Numbered from the stretch's first letter, positions 1 through 8,245 are shown. The stretch is 64,000 nucleotides of DNA from Corynebacterium aquilae DSM 44791 (GCF_001941445.1 NZ_CP009245.1:271992-335991), one strand, 5' to 3'. Program-made: numbers and translations. Notes: a model not told the origin generated them from the sequence alone.

Positions 1-921
1 GTCGCGCTGTACCTCACCGGCGGATCATCACGCATCCCCATGGTTCAAGAACAGCTAAAAGACCTCGGACCCATCGCAACCCTCGACGACCCCAAAACCG
101 TCGTCGCCCAAGGTGCATTGGCAGCCGCCCAAGGAGTACTCCGGGCAGTCGCCATCAACACGGGCGAAAAAACACAAACACCCCACACGCCCCCACCCCC
201 AAACACCCCAGCCGCCGAGCAAACCCAACAACTCCCACAAGTCCCCGAAACACCACCAGCCAAACAGCGCGCCACAAAAGCCAACAAGTCCACCAAGACC
301 CCACTACTCATAGGAGCCGCTGTCCTGGTTGCCGCGCTAGTTGGTGGTGGCGTGTTCTTCGCCAATCAGTCCAGTGACTCTTCGTCCACAAACGCAGCAG
401 CAACCACCACAACCCAGCCCGCACAACAACCCGAAACCACTGCCGCCGCACCAGTGAAGAACACGGACGCTGCGGAAGCGCAAGACAATGCCTCCTCGGA
501 TGCATCAGCGCAGCTGCGCAAGCAGTTCATCGACAAGGTTCCAGCAGGCATCACAGTTGATGAACCCTCGTGTAACTACAGCGAAGGAGGATTGGAAACC
601 TCCCTCAATTGCTACGTTAATGTTCCGAACCAAAATGAGTACGCAGAATCATCACTATCAATGAAGATCGTCATTGATGAGCGAATGGTGAAGGTTACGG
701 CCCAGCAAATTCGGGACGGCAAAACAGGCCCCATCTCGCCTAAGGTTAAGCCTCTGATAATTGACACAGGCAATCCCAAAGTTTTTGCTGTTGCACAAGA
801 GTCCTTGAGCAATTTCGAACTCTGCTTTGCAAACGTCTCGGAGGACGTCGCGGGTTGCGTGCGCGGATTCAAAACCCAACAGTCCGCTGAAGCTTTCGGT
901 AGAGACTACAAAATCTTCTAA
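1..921 (+). CDS. Membrane-anchored Hsp70-like ATPase, copy 1 (5' end missing)
   Basis: The reading frame is open from base 1, so the start lies outside the window; 306 residues remain. The first ~55 residues are the end of an actin-like Hsp70 nucleotide-binding domain, with the motif LYLTGGSSRIP and then TLDDPKTVV, both nearly identical in the full-length paralogue at 9797. A Pro/Thr/Gln-rich linker follows, then one transmembrane helix (about residues 100-121), a Ser/Thr/Ala-rich stretch and a ~140-residue domain predicted to be extracytoplasmic, with Cys residues around CNYS and LNCYV and an IDTGNPKVF motif matching LDTGDPKTF in copy 2. There is no Hsp70 peptide-binding domain, so an unfoldase role is not implied. 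Inference: ATP-dependent signalling across the membrane. The first ~420 bases are much richer in C at third positions than copy 2. Confidence 0.85.
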   Translation, partial: VALYLTGGSSRIPMVQEQLKDLGPIATLDDPKTVVAQGALAAAQGVLRAVAINTGEKTQTPHTPPPPNTPAAEQTQQLPQVPETPPAKQRATKANKSTKTPLLIGAAVLVAALVGGGVFFANQSSDSSSTNAAATTTTQPAQQPETTAAAPVKNTDAAEAQDNASSDASAQLRKQFIDKVPAGITVDEPSCNYSEGGLETSLNCYVNVPNQNEYAESSLSMKIVIDERMVKVTAQQIRDGKTGPISPKVKPLIIDTGNPKVFAVAQESLSNFELCFANVSEDVAGCVRGFKTQQSAEAFGRDYKIF

Positions 922-939
922 TCGCGAGAAGTAGACATC

Positions 940-975
940 AAAACTCGGCATCCAGGTCTACTGGTGCCGAGTTTT
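940..975 (+). terminator. Rho-independent terminator after Hsp70-like copy 1
   Basis: A perfect 11-bp inverted repeat (940-950 with 965-975) encloses a small inner stem ccag/ctgg. It ends in four T and lies 19 bases past the stop codon. Confidence 0.8.
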
Positions 976-1187
976 GCATGTTTCGGGCAGTTAGCACAGC
1001 GGCCGGCTTAGAGGCTGACATGCTTGCTTTTTGTGGCCGTTTCAAAGCGAATAAGACCGTGATTTGCACCAGGTACGGCATCCAATGACCGGCATCCGCA
1101 TCTTTCTCACAACCCTCTTTGAACAGCAGAAAAACTATTTCCTTTTAAGCCCTGTGGAGATTTTTTAGGGTTTTTCAATTCGAGTTG

Positions 1188-1213
1188 TTACCTTTCGGCG
1201 GTCTCGGCACGTC
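1188..1213 (+). promoter_or_regulatory. Putative ECF-sigma promoter (copy A)
   Basis: TTACCTTTCGGC is followed by 10 bases and CGTC (1210-1213), then AAAG. The block ACCTTTCGGC-N10-CGTC recurs exactly at 5228-5251 before the lipoprotein operon. An AACC-type -35 and a CGTC-type -10 separated by 17 bases is the standard architecture of ECF sigma promoters. Transcription would begin near 1220, leaving a ~150-base leader before the ATG at 1369. The rest of 976-1187 shows no gene. Confidence 0.65.
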
Positions 1214-1368
1214 AAAGAAATACAAGCACACAAAAGAGTCAGCAAAACCACGGCTCTGACTGGAAAACCGAAAGTTCAGTTCGGAATGTGCTTGAGCCGC
1301 AAAGCTATCAATCGCAAGCTTTGACGACTTTGGGAAAAAACATCGCAACACCTTCGAAAGGATCTGCC

Positions 1369-2235
1369 ATGAGCGGAGAAAACCTCACCACCGAGACCAC
1401 CCAGTATGACAACTCGAACGACATCAGCAGCAAAGATCTTGAAAATGCTGTGAACAACCAGCCCTCTGAAAATACCGACCCCGAAAAGATCGACCTGGAT
1501 CAGGAATCTACCGCGCAGGCGGGATCGCCCGCAGAAGGTTTCGACACCCCGAACCCCGAGGACTACGACTACTACAGCATCCGCGACCTCGATGGTGATG
1601 GCGAAAACGACAGCATCGTCACCCGCAAGGACGACATCACCGAAACGCATCACCTGGAAGACGATCAAGTGGTCTCCATCGAAGCAGACCTCAACGATGA
1701 CGGGATTGCTGAAACCCTGGCAACTGTCCACGACGAAAACACCATCCGGCTCATCCAGGACACCACCTTGGACGGCACCAGTGACCGCGAAGTGTTCATC
1801 GACAAAGCCACTGGCAAGACCATCGAGGAAATCAATTACACCGAAAACGGCGCCGCCAGCGTCCTCGCCGACACTGACGGTGATGGGATCGTGGACCTCG
1901 AAATCCAAGACACTGACGGCGACGGGGTGATGGACACCATCGCTGTCGATAGCGACGCAGACGGACACGTGAACTCCATCTACCGCGATGTCGACGGCGA
2001 CGGCACCATCGACCAGCTGGACACCGATCTGGATAACACCGACGGCATCCTCGAAACCACCCTCACCACTGACAACCTGGACGCCGGCAACCTCGGCACC
2101 GTGGATGAGTTCATGAGCCAGCTTCCTATCCATGGTGCAGACGCGCTCAGCCAGGAAATGCCAGACAGCGACTACACCAGCGACCTGGCAGATTCGGGCT
2201 CCCTCGGCACTGATGACTGCGACATCGACCTCTAA
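1369..2235 (+). CDS. Acidic DxDGDG-repeat protein (dockerin/EF-hand-like, DUF6802-like)
   Basis: The product is a 288-residue, very acidic protein. Residues ~65-230 contain repeated Asp-rich loops of the type DxDGDGxxD (DLDGDGEND, DTDGDGIVD, DTDGDGVMD, DVDGDGTID), as in calcium-binding dockerin or EF-hand loops; the spacing also recalls the actinobacterial family I know as DUF6802 (tentative). There is no signal peptide or membrane helix. I chose ATG 1369 because cgaaagga lies just upstream; an in-frame GTG at 1288 adds 27 residues but has no ribosome site. It is the first gene of a four-gene run (1369-4514) ending in an ECF sigma factor and lies behind the putative ECF promoter. Function unknown; calcium binding is inferred from the loops. 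Confidence 0.8.
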   Translation: MSGENLTTETTQYDNSNDISSKDLENAVNNQPSENTDPEKIDLDQESTAQAGSPAEGFDTPNPEDYDYYSIRDLDGDGENDSIVTRKDDITETHHLEDDQVVSIEADLNDDGIAETLATVHDENTIRLIQDTTLDGTSDREVFIDKATGKTIEEINYTENGAASVLADTDGDGIVDLEIQDTDGDGVMDTIAVDSDADGHVNSIYRDVDGDGTIDQLDTDLDNTDGILETTLTTDNLDAGNLGTVDEFMSQLPIHGADALSQEMPDSDYTSDLADSGSLGTDDCDIDL

Positions 2236-2317
2236 GCACTCCACCTCGGGGCATGACTAATTGGCATGCCTCACCCCACACCCACCCATCAAAAACCACC
2301 GAACGTGAGGACAAAAA

Positions 2318-3472
2318 ATGAGCGACTTCGACCTGAACAACTACACCGCTGCCGAGCACCTGCTAGACCACAGCGATGGTCTCGCGGATACCACCAGTAC
2401 TGCAGAAGACGATTCTGTTTACAGTGACCCCGTAGCGACACCAGCCGTTTCCGCCCCGGAAATTTTTAACCATGAGGCCTTTCAGACCGGCAGCGAAGGC
2501 CCGCTGGGGCTTACTTCCGAAGACATCGACAACCTCAACTGGATTGAAGATAACCAAGGTGGCATGTTCGCCTACGCCGCCGATGGAACCTACATTGCTC
2601 TCGACGGCCCGACTGGAACTATCACGGTGCAATATCCAGATGGAACAATCACACAAGTCATGGCCGATGGGGCCACCTATACCTGGGGGCCGGGGGAAAA
2701 CAGTCCCGCCTCCGGGGAGGACGCCATCGATGTCCAAAACACCGGTGATTACACCTACGAATACGACAACACCGGCACCGACTACAGCCCAGAGACCGTT
2801 GATGATGTGCCAGTTATTGAGGAGTGGGATGGCGTCTACGGAAACTCCTACGCATGGCACGACGACTGGTTCTACCAGGAAGTTAATGGGTACTGTGGTC
2901 CGACTTCCGTTGCCATCATCGCCAACGAATTCCTCGGAGAGCAGATCAACAACCCCGACTATGTGGTGTCAATTGCTTATGAGCTGGGTCTGGTCGAAGA
3001 CATCAGCGAGGGAATGTATCCCGACGATATTTGCCAATTGCTCAACGCCATGGGGGTGCCGGCCACACTGACGCATTCGAGCATGGAAGATCTGGCGGCG
3101 AAACTAGAGATGGGATACGGGGTGCTTGCGTCGGTCGACTCGGGTGAAATCTGGGGAGACGACGAAGCGGACTTCTATCGTGAAGATAACGTTTCCGACC
3201 ACGCGCTGGTCGTCACGGAGATCAACGTTTACGAAGGCACCGTCACCCTCGCAGATCCCGGAACCCCCGACGGTAATGGATTACAAGTTTCCATCGAAAA
3301 ATTCGCTGATGCTTGGGAAGACAGTGGCTTCCGGATGATTGTTACCCAACAGCAGGACGCGAATTTGATGGACGAAGAACTGCTCACTCCCGTCAGTGCC
3401 GGTGGTAGCATGACTGAAAACTCACCAAACCTTGCTTTGGTGAACTTGTCCGGAACTGATCCGATCAAGTAA
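2318..3472 (+). CDS. C39-like papain-fold cysteine peptidase domain protein
   Basis: The product has 384 residues. Its N-terminal ~165 residues are acidic and low in complexity, with DG turns (YPDGTITQVMADG). The C-terminal domain looks like a peptidase C39-type papain fold: GYCGPTSVA with candidate nucleophile Cys193, SDHALVVTEI with His295 and LADPGTPDG with Asp313, the expected Cys-His-Asp order. The start is ATG 2318 after gtgaggac. No signal peptide is seen. Known C39 domains process leader peptides in bacteriocin exporters or act as free secreted hydrolases; here there is no transporter domain. It lies between the DxDGDG protein and the Asp-rich protein, suggesting that one of them is substrate or partner (inference). 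Confidence 0.75.
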   Translation: MSDFDLNNYTAAEHLLDHSDGLADTTSTAEDDSVYSDPVATPAVSAPEIFNHEAFQTGSEGPLGLTSEDIDNLNWIEDNQGGMFAYAADGTYIALDGPTGTITVQYPDGTITQVMADGATYTWGPGENSPASGEDAIDVQNTGDYTYEYDNTGTDYSPETVDDVPVIEEWDGVYGNSYAWHDDWFYQEVNGYCGPTSVAIIANEFLGEQINNPDYVVSIAYELGLVEDISEGMYPDDICQLLNAMGVPATLTHSSMEDLAAKLEMGYGVLASVDSGEIWGDDEADFYREDNVSDHALVVTEINVYEGTVTLADPGTPDGNGLQVSIEKFADAWEDSGFRMIVTQQQDANLMDEELLTPVSAGGSMTENSPNLALVNLSGTDPIK

Positions 3473-3502
3473 TCCAAGCTCTACACCGCAGGAAGTAGGA
3501 CC

Positions 3503-3946
3503 ATGGGTACCAACGATTCTTCCGCAGGGATGGACACCGATCTATTCCCCATCGTTGAACTATCTGACAGCCGTTGGGAAGAAATTCTCCACAACGGCAT
3601 GACGCAGCCTACTGACCTCGAATACACCTTGGGCGTCGTTACTGACGAGGACCTCATCTCCGATGACGACCTGGATTTTGACCTCGATGACCTTGATGAT
3701 GTCGATGACGAAGCCGGGCAGGAAGACGATGAAGACCTAGAGCTCGACGATATCTCCCTGTCCGATGACATCGACGAAGACTCCGGGGCTGAAACCTTCG
3801 GGGCTGACAGCCTCAGCGAACCGTCTGTATCGGAACCATTAGAACAATCCGACCTGTCTGTTGACAGCGGTGAAGACGAGTTGATGAGTCCTCACCACAC
3901 CGAAGACTTCGGAACCACAGACAATTCAACTGGCGATCTGTGGTAA
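3503..3946 (+). CDS. Hyperacidic protein of unknown function
   Basis: This 147-residue protein has a central stretch (about residues 50-95) composed mostly of Asp, Glu, Leu and Ser, including DDDLDFDLDDLDDVDDE. It has no signal peptide, membrane helix or known fold. The N-terminal ~50 residues (FPIVELSDSRWEEILHNGM) look more ordered. The start is ATG 3503 with aggaagtagga before it. It lies 30 bases after the C39-like gene and 31 bases before the ECF sigma gene, so it is probably cotranscribed with both. Possible roles are a calcium-binding or DNA-mimic partner or a regulator of the sigma factor; the sequence does not decide. Confidence 0.7.
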   Translation: MGTNDSSAGMDTDLFPIVELSDSRWEEILHNGMTQPTDLEYTLGVVTDEDLISDDDLDFDLDDLDDVDDEAGQEDDEDLELDDISLSDDIDEDSGAETFGADSLSEPSVSEPLEQSDLSVDSGEDELMSPHHTEDFGTTDNSTGDLW

Positions 3947-3977
3947 CAGGGAAGAATTGTTTTAAGGATCAGTAACG

Positions 3978-4514
3978 ATGGCTCTGAATAATGAATCTGC
4001 CCTGCTAGCAGCTGCCCGAAAAGGTGACGGCCAAGCCTTCGGTGAGCTCGTCACCAACTACCGGCTAAAAGCCTTCAACGCTTGCCTGCGCATTACCGGC
4101 AACCACCATGATGCAGAAGACGCCCTCCAAGCGGCTGTGTACCTGGCCTGGAAAAACCTAGACAAATTCCGGGGCGAAGCAGGTTTCGGAACATGGTTCT
4201 ATCGCATTGCATCAAACGCAGCAATGGACCTTCTGCGCCGCCGCAAAGAAGCAAGCAGCCTTGACGAGGACGGTTTCGGAAACGAAGTGCAGCTTGAAGA
4301 CTCCACCGCCACCTTCGAATCCCAACTCGCCGAAAACGATCGGCTCAATCAAGCGCTCGACAACCTCACGGATGAATCCCGGGAAGCTCTCGTACTCTTC
4401 GCCGTTGTGGGAATGAAGATCGCCGAAATTGCCAAGCACCAGGACTCATCAGTATCTGCCACTAAGGTCCGGATTCACCGAGCCAAAAAGGCACTGATAC
4501 CACTGTTGGCTTAG
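3978..4514 (+). CDS. ECF-type RNA polymerase sigma factor
   Basis: The product has 178 residues, usual for group 4 sigma factors. Region 2 spans about residues 25-95: the HHDAEDALQAAVYLAWKNL segment and the GTWFYRIASNAAMDLLRRRK motif of regions 2.3-2.4. Region 4 spans about 120-178: LDNLTDESREALVLFAVVGM and a C-terminal helix-turn-helix ending KVRIHRAKKALIPLL. The start is ATG 3978 with aaggat upstream. No anti-sigma factor gene follows; a strong terminator closes the operon. The two matching ECF-like promoters at 1188 and 5226 are its likely targets, which would make its own operon self-activated (inference). Confidence 0.92.
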   Translation: MALNNESALLAAARKGDGQAFGELVTNYRLKAFNACLRITGNHHDAEDALQAAVYLAWKNLDKFRGEAGFGTWFYRIASNAAMDLLRRRKEASSLDEDGFGNEVQLEDSTATFESQLAENDRLNQALDNLTDESREALVLFAVVGMKIAEIAKHQDSSVSATKVRIHRAKKALIPLLA

Positions 4515-4543
4515 GAAGATTCTTTAACGTATTCAAGTCAGAA

Positions 4544-4585
4544 AAAGGTGTGGCCTCGACTTTCCATAGTCGAGGCCACACCTTT
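4544..4585. terminator. Bidirectional terminator between sigma gene and ybjQ-like gene
   Basis: A perfect 17-bp inverted repeat (4544-4560 with 4569-4585) has an 8-base loop and A/T-rich flanks on both sides. It serves the two converging genes. Confidence 0.9.
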
Positions 4586-4593
4586 ATTTGTTG

Positions 4594-4920
4594 TTATTGG
4601 TTGGGGGTGAGCTTTACGGCCGTTCCCGTCGCGGTAACCATGAGCATTCCGCCCTGGCCGATCGAACTGTAGTCGAGCTTCACGCCGACAATAGCGTCAG
4701 CGCCAAGCTCGCCGGCGCGACTCCACATCTCCGCGAGAGCTGCTTCGCGGGCTTGCGCGGCCTCATACTCGTAGCTTTCGCTGCGGCCACCAACAATGTT
4801 TCGGAATCCGGCCGCGATGTCCTTGACAGCATTGATGCCGGCGACGGTCTCACCTGATACAACGCGGAGGTATTGGGTGATGGTGTGGCCTTCGACGCTG
4901 TTGGTTGTAGTGACGATCAT
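4594..4920 (-). CDS. YbjQ/UPF0145 (heavy-metal-binding domain) family protein
   Basis: The 108-residue product matches the YbjQ family (UPF0145, often labelled heavy-metal-binding): it starts MIVTTTNSVEGHTI, continues GETVAGINAVKDIAAGFRNIVGGRS and has LGADAIVGVKLDYSSIG. Family members form oligomeric rings; their biochemical role is unsettled. I chose the ATG at 4920 because gaaagga precedes it at good spacing; an upstream in-frame GTG/ATG would add six residues without a ribosome site. It is on the strand opposite to its neighbours and separates the sigma operon from the lipoprotein operon. No membrane helix or signal peptide is seen. Confidence 0.88.
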   Translation of the reverse strand: MIVTTTNSVEGHTITQYLRVVSGETVAGINAVKDIAAGFRNIVGGRSESYEYEAAQAREAALAEMWSRAGELGADAIVGVKLDYSSIGQGGMLMVTATGTAVKLTPNQ

Positions 4921-5225
4921 GGTGATCCTTTCTTCCAAACAAATTGAAGCCGTTCAACAAATGAAGGTTTCAATTTCTCTGGAACGATTTTGATGGGCAA
5001 ATAGTGCAACCTTCATCCGTTGAGGCTTGAATAATTGGTTCGCTAACTGCATTTATTGGCCAGTGTCTCGAAAAGCTCGAGAATCTCGCTCCTTGAGTAA
5101 AGGCCCTGGTATTTCAGGATAACAACTTCTGTGCCATATCGGGGTGTGACCTGAAAGCCCAGATACTGCTTGGGGGGAGAAGAGTCTGATTTTGGGGGTA
5201 AGCAGGGGGTATTGCAGATAATTTG

Positions 5226-5251
5226 TAACCTTTCGGCTTGTAGCATTCGTC
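5226..5251 (+). promoter_or_regulatory. Putative ECF-sigma promoter (copy B)
   Basis: GTAACCTTTCGGC is followed by ten bases and CGTC at 5248-5251, then TAAGAAA. The ACCTTTCGGC block, the spacer length and the CGTC are identical to copy A at 1188. The downstream GTG of the lipoprotein lies 41 bases on. The rest of the 4921-5292 gap holds only the upstream region of the ybjQ-like gene and no convincing gene. Confidence 0.68.
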
Positions 5252-5292
5252 TAAGAAACGTACCTAAAAGAAACAACTTGTGGAGGTAACAA

Positions 5293-6717
5293 GTGCGAAG
5301 TGCACGCGCAAAGTTGATCCCGGTAGCCGCCCTGTTTACCGGCGCGATGCTAACGCTGAATGCATGTGGCGTAGACGCTCATGATGAAGCAGAACAGGCG
5401 AAGACCGCAGCTTCGCCAGCAGAAGCGGCACCAGTGTCCGACTCTCAGGCGGACGGCGCTAAAAAGAAGGGAAAATTTGATACTGGTGAATATAAAACTG
5501 ACTACAAAGATCTGAATGCGCGCAGCGGGAACTCCTTCAAGCGGATTATTGAAAGCTCAGTAATGTCGAATTATCTTGTTCTTCCATCTGAGCTTGACCC
5601 GCGTTTCACAATTTCGAGTGTTGCGGCCCCAATGGCTAATGTGAAACAGTTCGACGAAAACATGCATAATCTTGCTCAGGATCCGGTGGAATGGGTTTTG
5701 AAAGGAACCCAACCAACGGGAATTTTCGATGGGATGGAAACGGATTTCCTGGGGGGATACTTCTATGAAGCAGCTTCGCCCGAAAATGCAAAAAATTCTA
5801 CCTTCGAGTATGAAGACGGATTTTATGGTGGAGCCGAAACCGCTGTAATTCGCGTAGGAAAACCTGAACAGGCTCGTCAGGTCGTAAACGCTCTGATGGA
5901 GAGGAATAACTCCAAGGCAACCGGCGAGCTGGAGACTTCCTATCTTCAAAACACTCCAGATTTGAAGAAGTTTTTGAGGATTCCGAGCGACGACGGGCTC
6001 AAAGATGGATATGTCATCGCTGTGCACGGTGAATACATCCTCATGGCGATGGTCTCGACCAACGAGCCCATGGATCAGTTCCTCAAGACCTACAACAACT
6101 ATGCAGACGCATTCCTAGCGAAGGAACCAGCGTTGATTTCGGAAGCCCCGGTCGAGAGAACTGTCTATGGGTACGGCACTAGTCACAAACTCGAGCCGGT
6201 TGATCCAGACGGAGTTCTCAGCTTGACGGTTCCTCTTTTGGATGAGCAATTCCAAGCGGGCGCATCCCTTCAGCGGCTGGGGGAGCGGGGAACCATTGGT
6301 TATGCAAAAAATGCTGATGAGGCCCGCCAGCTCATGGAAAACGAAGGAATGTTGCCGTCGAGCGCAGAGCGTGCAACGTTCGTGCAGCGCTACGAAAGCG
6401 AGAATTTTGCCGCACGAGACTTCAAGCGGAATTCCTTGGAAATTGAGAATCCTGCAGACCCCTTAGCTAGCGGAAGCTACGAGGAGCCACAGGGTGTTCC
6501 AAACACCGTTTGCGGCGAAAAGAACCTCACCACCATGTCGATCCTCACCTGCATTCAGCAATATGGCCCTTACGTGGCAACAGGTAAGAGAGTCGTTAAA
6601 GACAAGGACGGCAACTTGGAGGGGGCTCGAAAAGAGCTATCGCAGTTGATGGCTGCGCAATACGAACTGTTCGAAAACGCTAAAGAGGCGGGGGCCTTTG
6701 AAGAAGAAACCAACTGA
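5293..6717 (+). CDS. Lipoprotein, DUF7373-like, copy 1
   Basis: The 474-residue product begins with a lipoprotein signal peptide: MRSARAKLIPVAALFTGAM, then lipobox LNAC with the lipidated Cys at residue 25. The mature part starts with a Glu/Ala-rich linker and the motif FDTGEYKTDY, and ends with a domain carrying YEEPQGVPNTVC and CIQQYGPYV, four shared Cys-containing landmarks also present in the next gene. The DTGxY start and conserved Cys pair resemble lipoproteins listed as DUF7373 in mycolic-acid actinobacteria (tentative). The GTG start has a strong GGAGGT at 5282-5287. It lies directly behind ECF-like promoter B and probably forms an operon with the paralogue at 6761. It acts on the outer face of the membrane; ligand unknown. 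Confidence 0.85.
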   Translation: MRSARAKLIPVAALFTGAMLTLNACGVDAHDEAEQAKTAASPAEAAPVSDSQADGAKKKGKFDTGEYKTDYKDLNARSGNSFKRIIESSVMSNYLVLPSELDPRFTISSVAAPMANVKQFDENMHNLAQDPVEWVLKGTQPTGIFDGMETDFLGGYFYEAASPENAKNSTFEYEDGFYGGAETAVIRVGKPEQARQVVNALMERNNSKATGELETSYLQNTPDLKKFLRIPSDDGLKDGYVIAVHGEYILMAMVSTNEPMDQFLKTYNNYADAFLAKEPALISEAPVERTVYGYGTSHKLEPVDPDGVLSLTVPLLDEQFQAGASLQRLGERGTIGYAKNADEARQLMENEGMLPSSAERATFVQRYESENFAARDFKRNSLEIENPADPLASGSYEEPQGVPNTVCGEKNLTTMSILTCIQQYGPYVATGKRVVKDKDGNLEGARKELSQLMAAQYELFENAKEAGAFEEETN

Positions 6718-6784
6718 CGGTTTTCGCGGAATAAATCTAAGACTTCTGGATAGGAATGAAATGAGAAAAAATACGATCTTCACT

Positions 6785-6792
6785 GTATGTGT
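6785..6792. repeat. Target-site duplication, left
   Basis: GTATGTGT directly abuts the left inverted repeat of the insertion sequence and recurs at 8238-8245. IS256-family elements generate 8-9 bp duplications. Confidence 0.9.
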
Positions 6793-6826
6793 GAGTGTGT
6801 CAAGTTTTTTGTGTGTGAACTTCGGC

Positions 6827-8173
6827 TTACAGGTAAGGCTCGAACCGATCCGGGTAATGTGCTGACAGCTGATTGATGGCCGCAACCCACCCAGTCACAC
6901 GCACCCCCTCAACAAACCGGCTCGTTCCCGCACGGGCACGCCCGGCCTTCTTTTTCGTTTTCTCCGCCTGCCGGTCCTCGATGTGGCAGATCATCAACCA
7001 CAACGCCTTGACCGCGGCAGCATCATTAGGAAACTGCCCCCGATTCCTTGTCGCTTTACGCAACTGCGCATTCATCGACTCGATCGCATTCGTGGTGTAG
7101 ACAACCTTCCTCGCCTGCGGCGGGAACTGCAAAAACGGTATGAAACGCTCCCACGCATCCCGCCAAGCCTTCACCGCCTGCGGATACTTCAGCCCCATGT
7201 CGCTGGCATCAAACTCGTCCAAAAACGCAAGCGCCTGCTCTGCCGTTGCAGCGGTGTAGATCTTCTTCAAAGCAGCCGCGACCGCGCTACGGTCCTTTGC
7301 CGCCACCCACCGCAGTGCGGTGCGGATCAGGTGCACCACACAGGTCTGCACCATCGCATCAGGCCAGGTGGCCTGCACCGCCTGTTCGAAACCTTTCAGC
7401 CCATCACAGCAGACGATGAACACATCTTTGACCCCACGGTTAGCCAACTCCGCACAGACCTGGGCCCAAAACGCCGCGCCCTCATTGTTTGCGATCCACA
7501 GCCCCAAGATCTGCCGGGTACCCTCCATGGTGATGCCGACCGCCATATAGCAGGCCTTGTTGACGACCCGGGCACCATCACGGATTTTGATGCGCAAAGC
7601 ATCCAGGTAGATCACCGGGTAGAACTCCTCTAAGTCCCGGTGCTGCCAGGCAAGTACCTCATCTAGGACCTGGTCGGTGATCTGGGAGATCGTCTCATGC
7701 GACAAATCCACACCCAACGTGGTGGCCAGGTGGTGCTGGATGTCACGAAGGCTGGTGCCTGCGGCATACAGAGAGATGATCAGGTCGTCGACATCGGTGA
7801 TCCTGCGGGCTCCTTTGGGCACCATCCGTGGGGTGAAGCTGCCGCTGCGATCCCTGGGCACGGTGATGTCGATAGGCCCGTACTGGGACTGGACGGTTTT
7901 GTTGTAGGAGCCGTTGCGGTGATTGTCGGCCGTGCCGTGGCGGGCTTTGCCTGTGCGGTCTCCTGCTTGGTAACCGAGGTGGGCGTCCATTTCGGCTTGC
8001 AGTGCGGTGTTGATCCCGGTCTGGATCATCGAACGCACCATGTCGTTGATGTCGGTTGATGATGTGGCGAACTCTTTGAGGATCTCGGCGAGTTCAGGGC
8101 TGGACATCAGTCGCTTCTCTAGTTGTTTAAGCCGGGCTTTGTCTTGCGGGTCGCGGGTGGTCATGGTGGTCAT
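6827..8173 (-). CDS. IS256-family transposase (mutator type)
   Basis: The 448-residue product is an intact mutator-type transposase. The DDE catalytic residues are visible in context: VIYLDALRIKIRDG (first Asp), FIVCCDGLKGFEQAV (second Asp) and TTNAIESMNAQLRK (Glu). The N-terminal part has NGSYNKTVQSQYGPIDITVPRDR, the family's typical entry to the catalytic region. The ATG at 8173 follows GAGGAGGA at nine bases; a second ATG three codons later is possible. The gene fills almost the whole element and ends 9 bases inside the inner edge of the left inverted repeat. Confidence 0.96.
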   Translation of the reverse strand: MTTMTTRDPQDKARLKQLEKRLMSSPELAEILKEFATSSTDINDMVRSMIQTGINTALQAEMDAHLGYQAGDRTGKARHGTADNHRNGSYNKTVQSQYGPIDITVPRDRSGSFTPRMVPKGARRITDVDDLIISLYAAGTSLRDIQHHLATTLGVDLSHETISQITDQVLDEVLAWQHRDLEEFYPVIYLDALRIKIRDGARVVNKACYMAVGITMEGTRQILGLWIANNEGAAFWAQVCAELANRGVKDVFIVCCDGLKGFEQAVQATWPDAMVQTCVVHLIRTALRWVAAKDRSAVAAALKKIYTAATAEQALAFLDEFDASDMGLKYPQAVKAWRDAWERFIPFLQFPPQARKVVYTTNAIESMNAQLRKATRNRGQFPNDAAAVKALWLMICHIEDRQAEKTKKKAGRARAGTSRFVEGVRVTGWVAAINQLSAHYPDRFEPYL

Positions 8174-8211
8174 TGTGGAGCATCCTCCTCGATGGCTGGT
8201 GATTTAACACG

Positions 8212-8237
8212 TCACACACAAACCATCTGACACTCTC
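8212..8237. repeat. Right terminal inverted repeat of the IS256-family element
   Basis: The reverse complement of 8212-8237 aligns with 6793-6818, sharing GAG-GTGTCA and a TTTGTGTGTGA inner block. The second copy of the target duplication GTATGTGT follows at 8238-8245. Confidence 0.88.
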
Positions 8238-8245
8238 GTATGTGT
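8238..8245. repeat. Target-site duplication, right
   Basis: GTATGTGT is identical to 6785-6792 and marks the right insertion boundary. Confidence 0.9.

Larger units (their letters stand above)
6793..8237 (-). mobile_element. IS256-family insertion sequence, complete
   Basis: This 1445-bp element has imperfect 26-bp terminal inverted repeats (6793-6818 and 8212-8237), which I count as 21 of 26 matching, and is flanked by a perfect 8-bp target duplication. It contains a single transposase gene on the minus strand, intact and uninterrupted. Size, ends and duplication length all fit IS256. It lies in the signal-peptide codons of a lipoprotein gene. No passenger gene is present. Confidence 0.93.

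Noticed and set aside
1276..2244. Long minus-strand frame opposite the DxDGDG-repeat gene
   Set aside because: It is the antisense shadow of Asp/Gly-rich codons (Val/Asp-rich repeats) and has no ribosome site.
5043..5276. Minus-strand frame of 77 codons with a fairly protein-like end (YLGFQVTPRYGTEVVILKYQ)
   Set aside because: It overlaps ECF-like promoter B, has no ribosome site and no recognisable family. At most it is a gene remnant.
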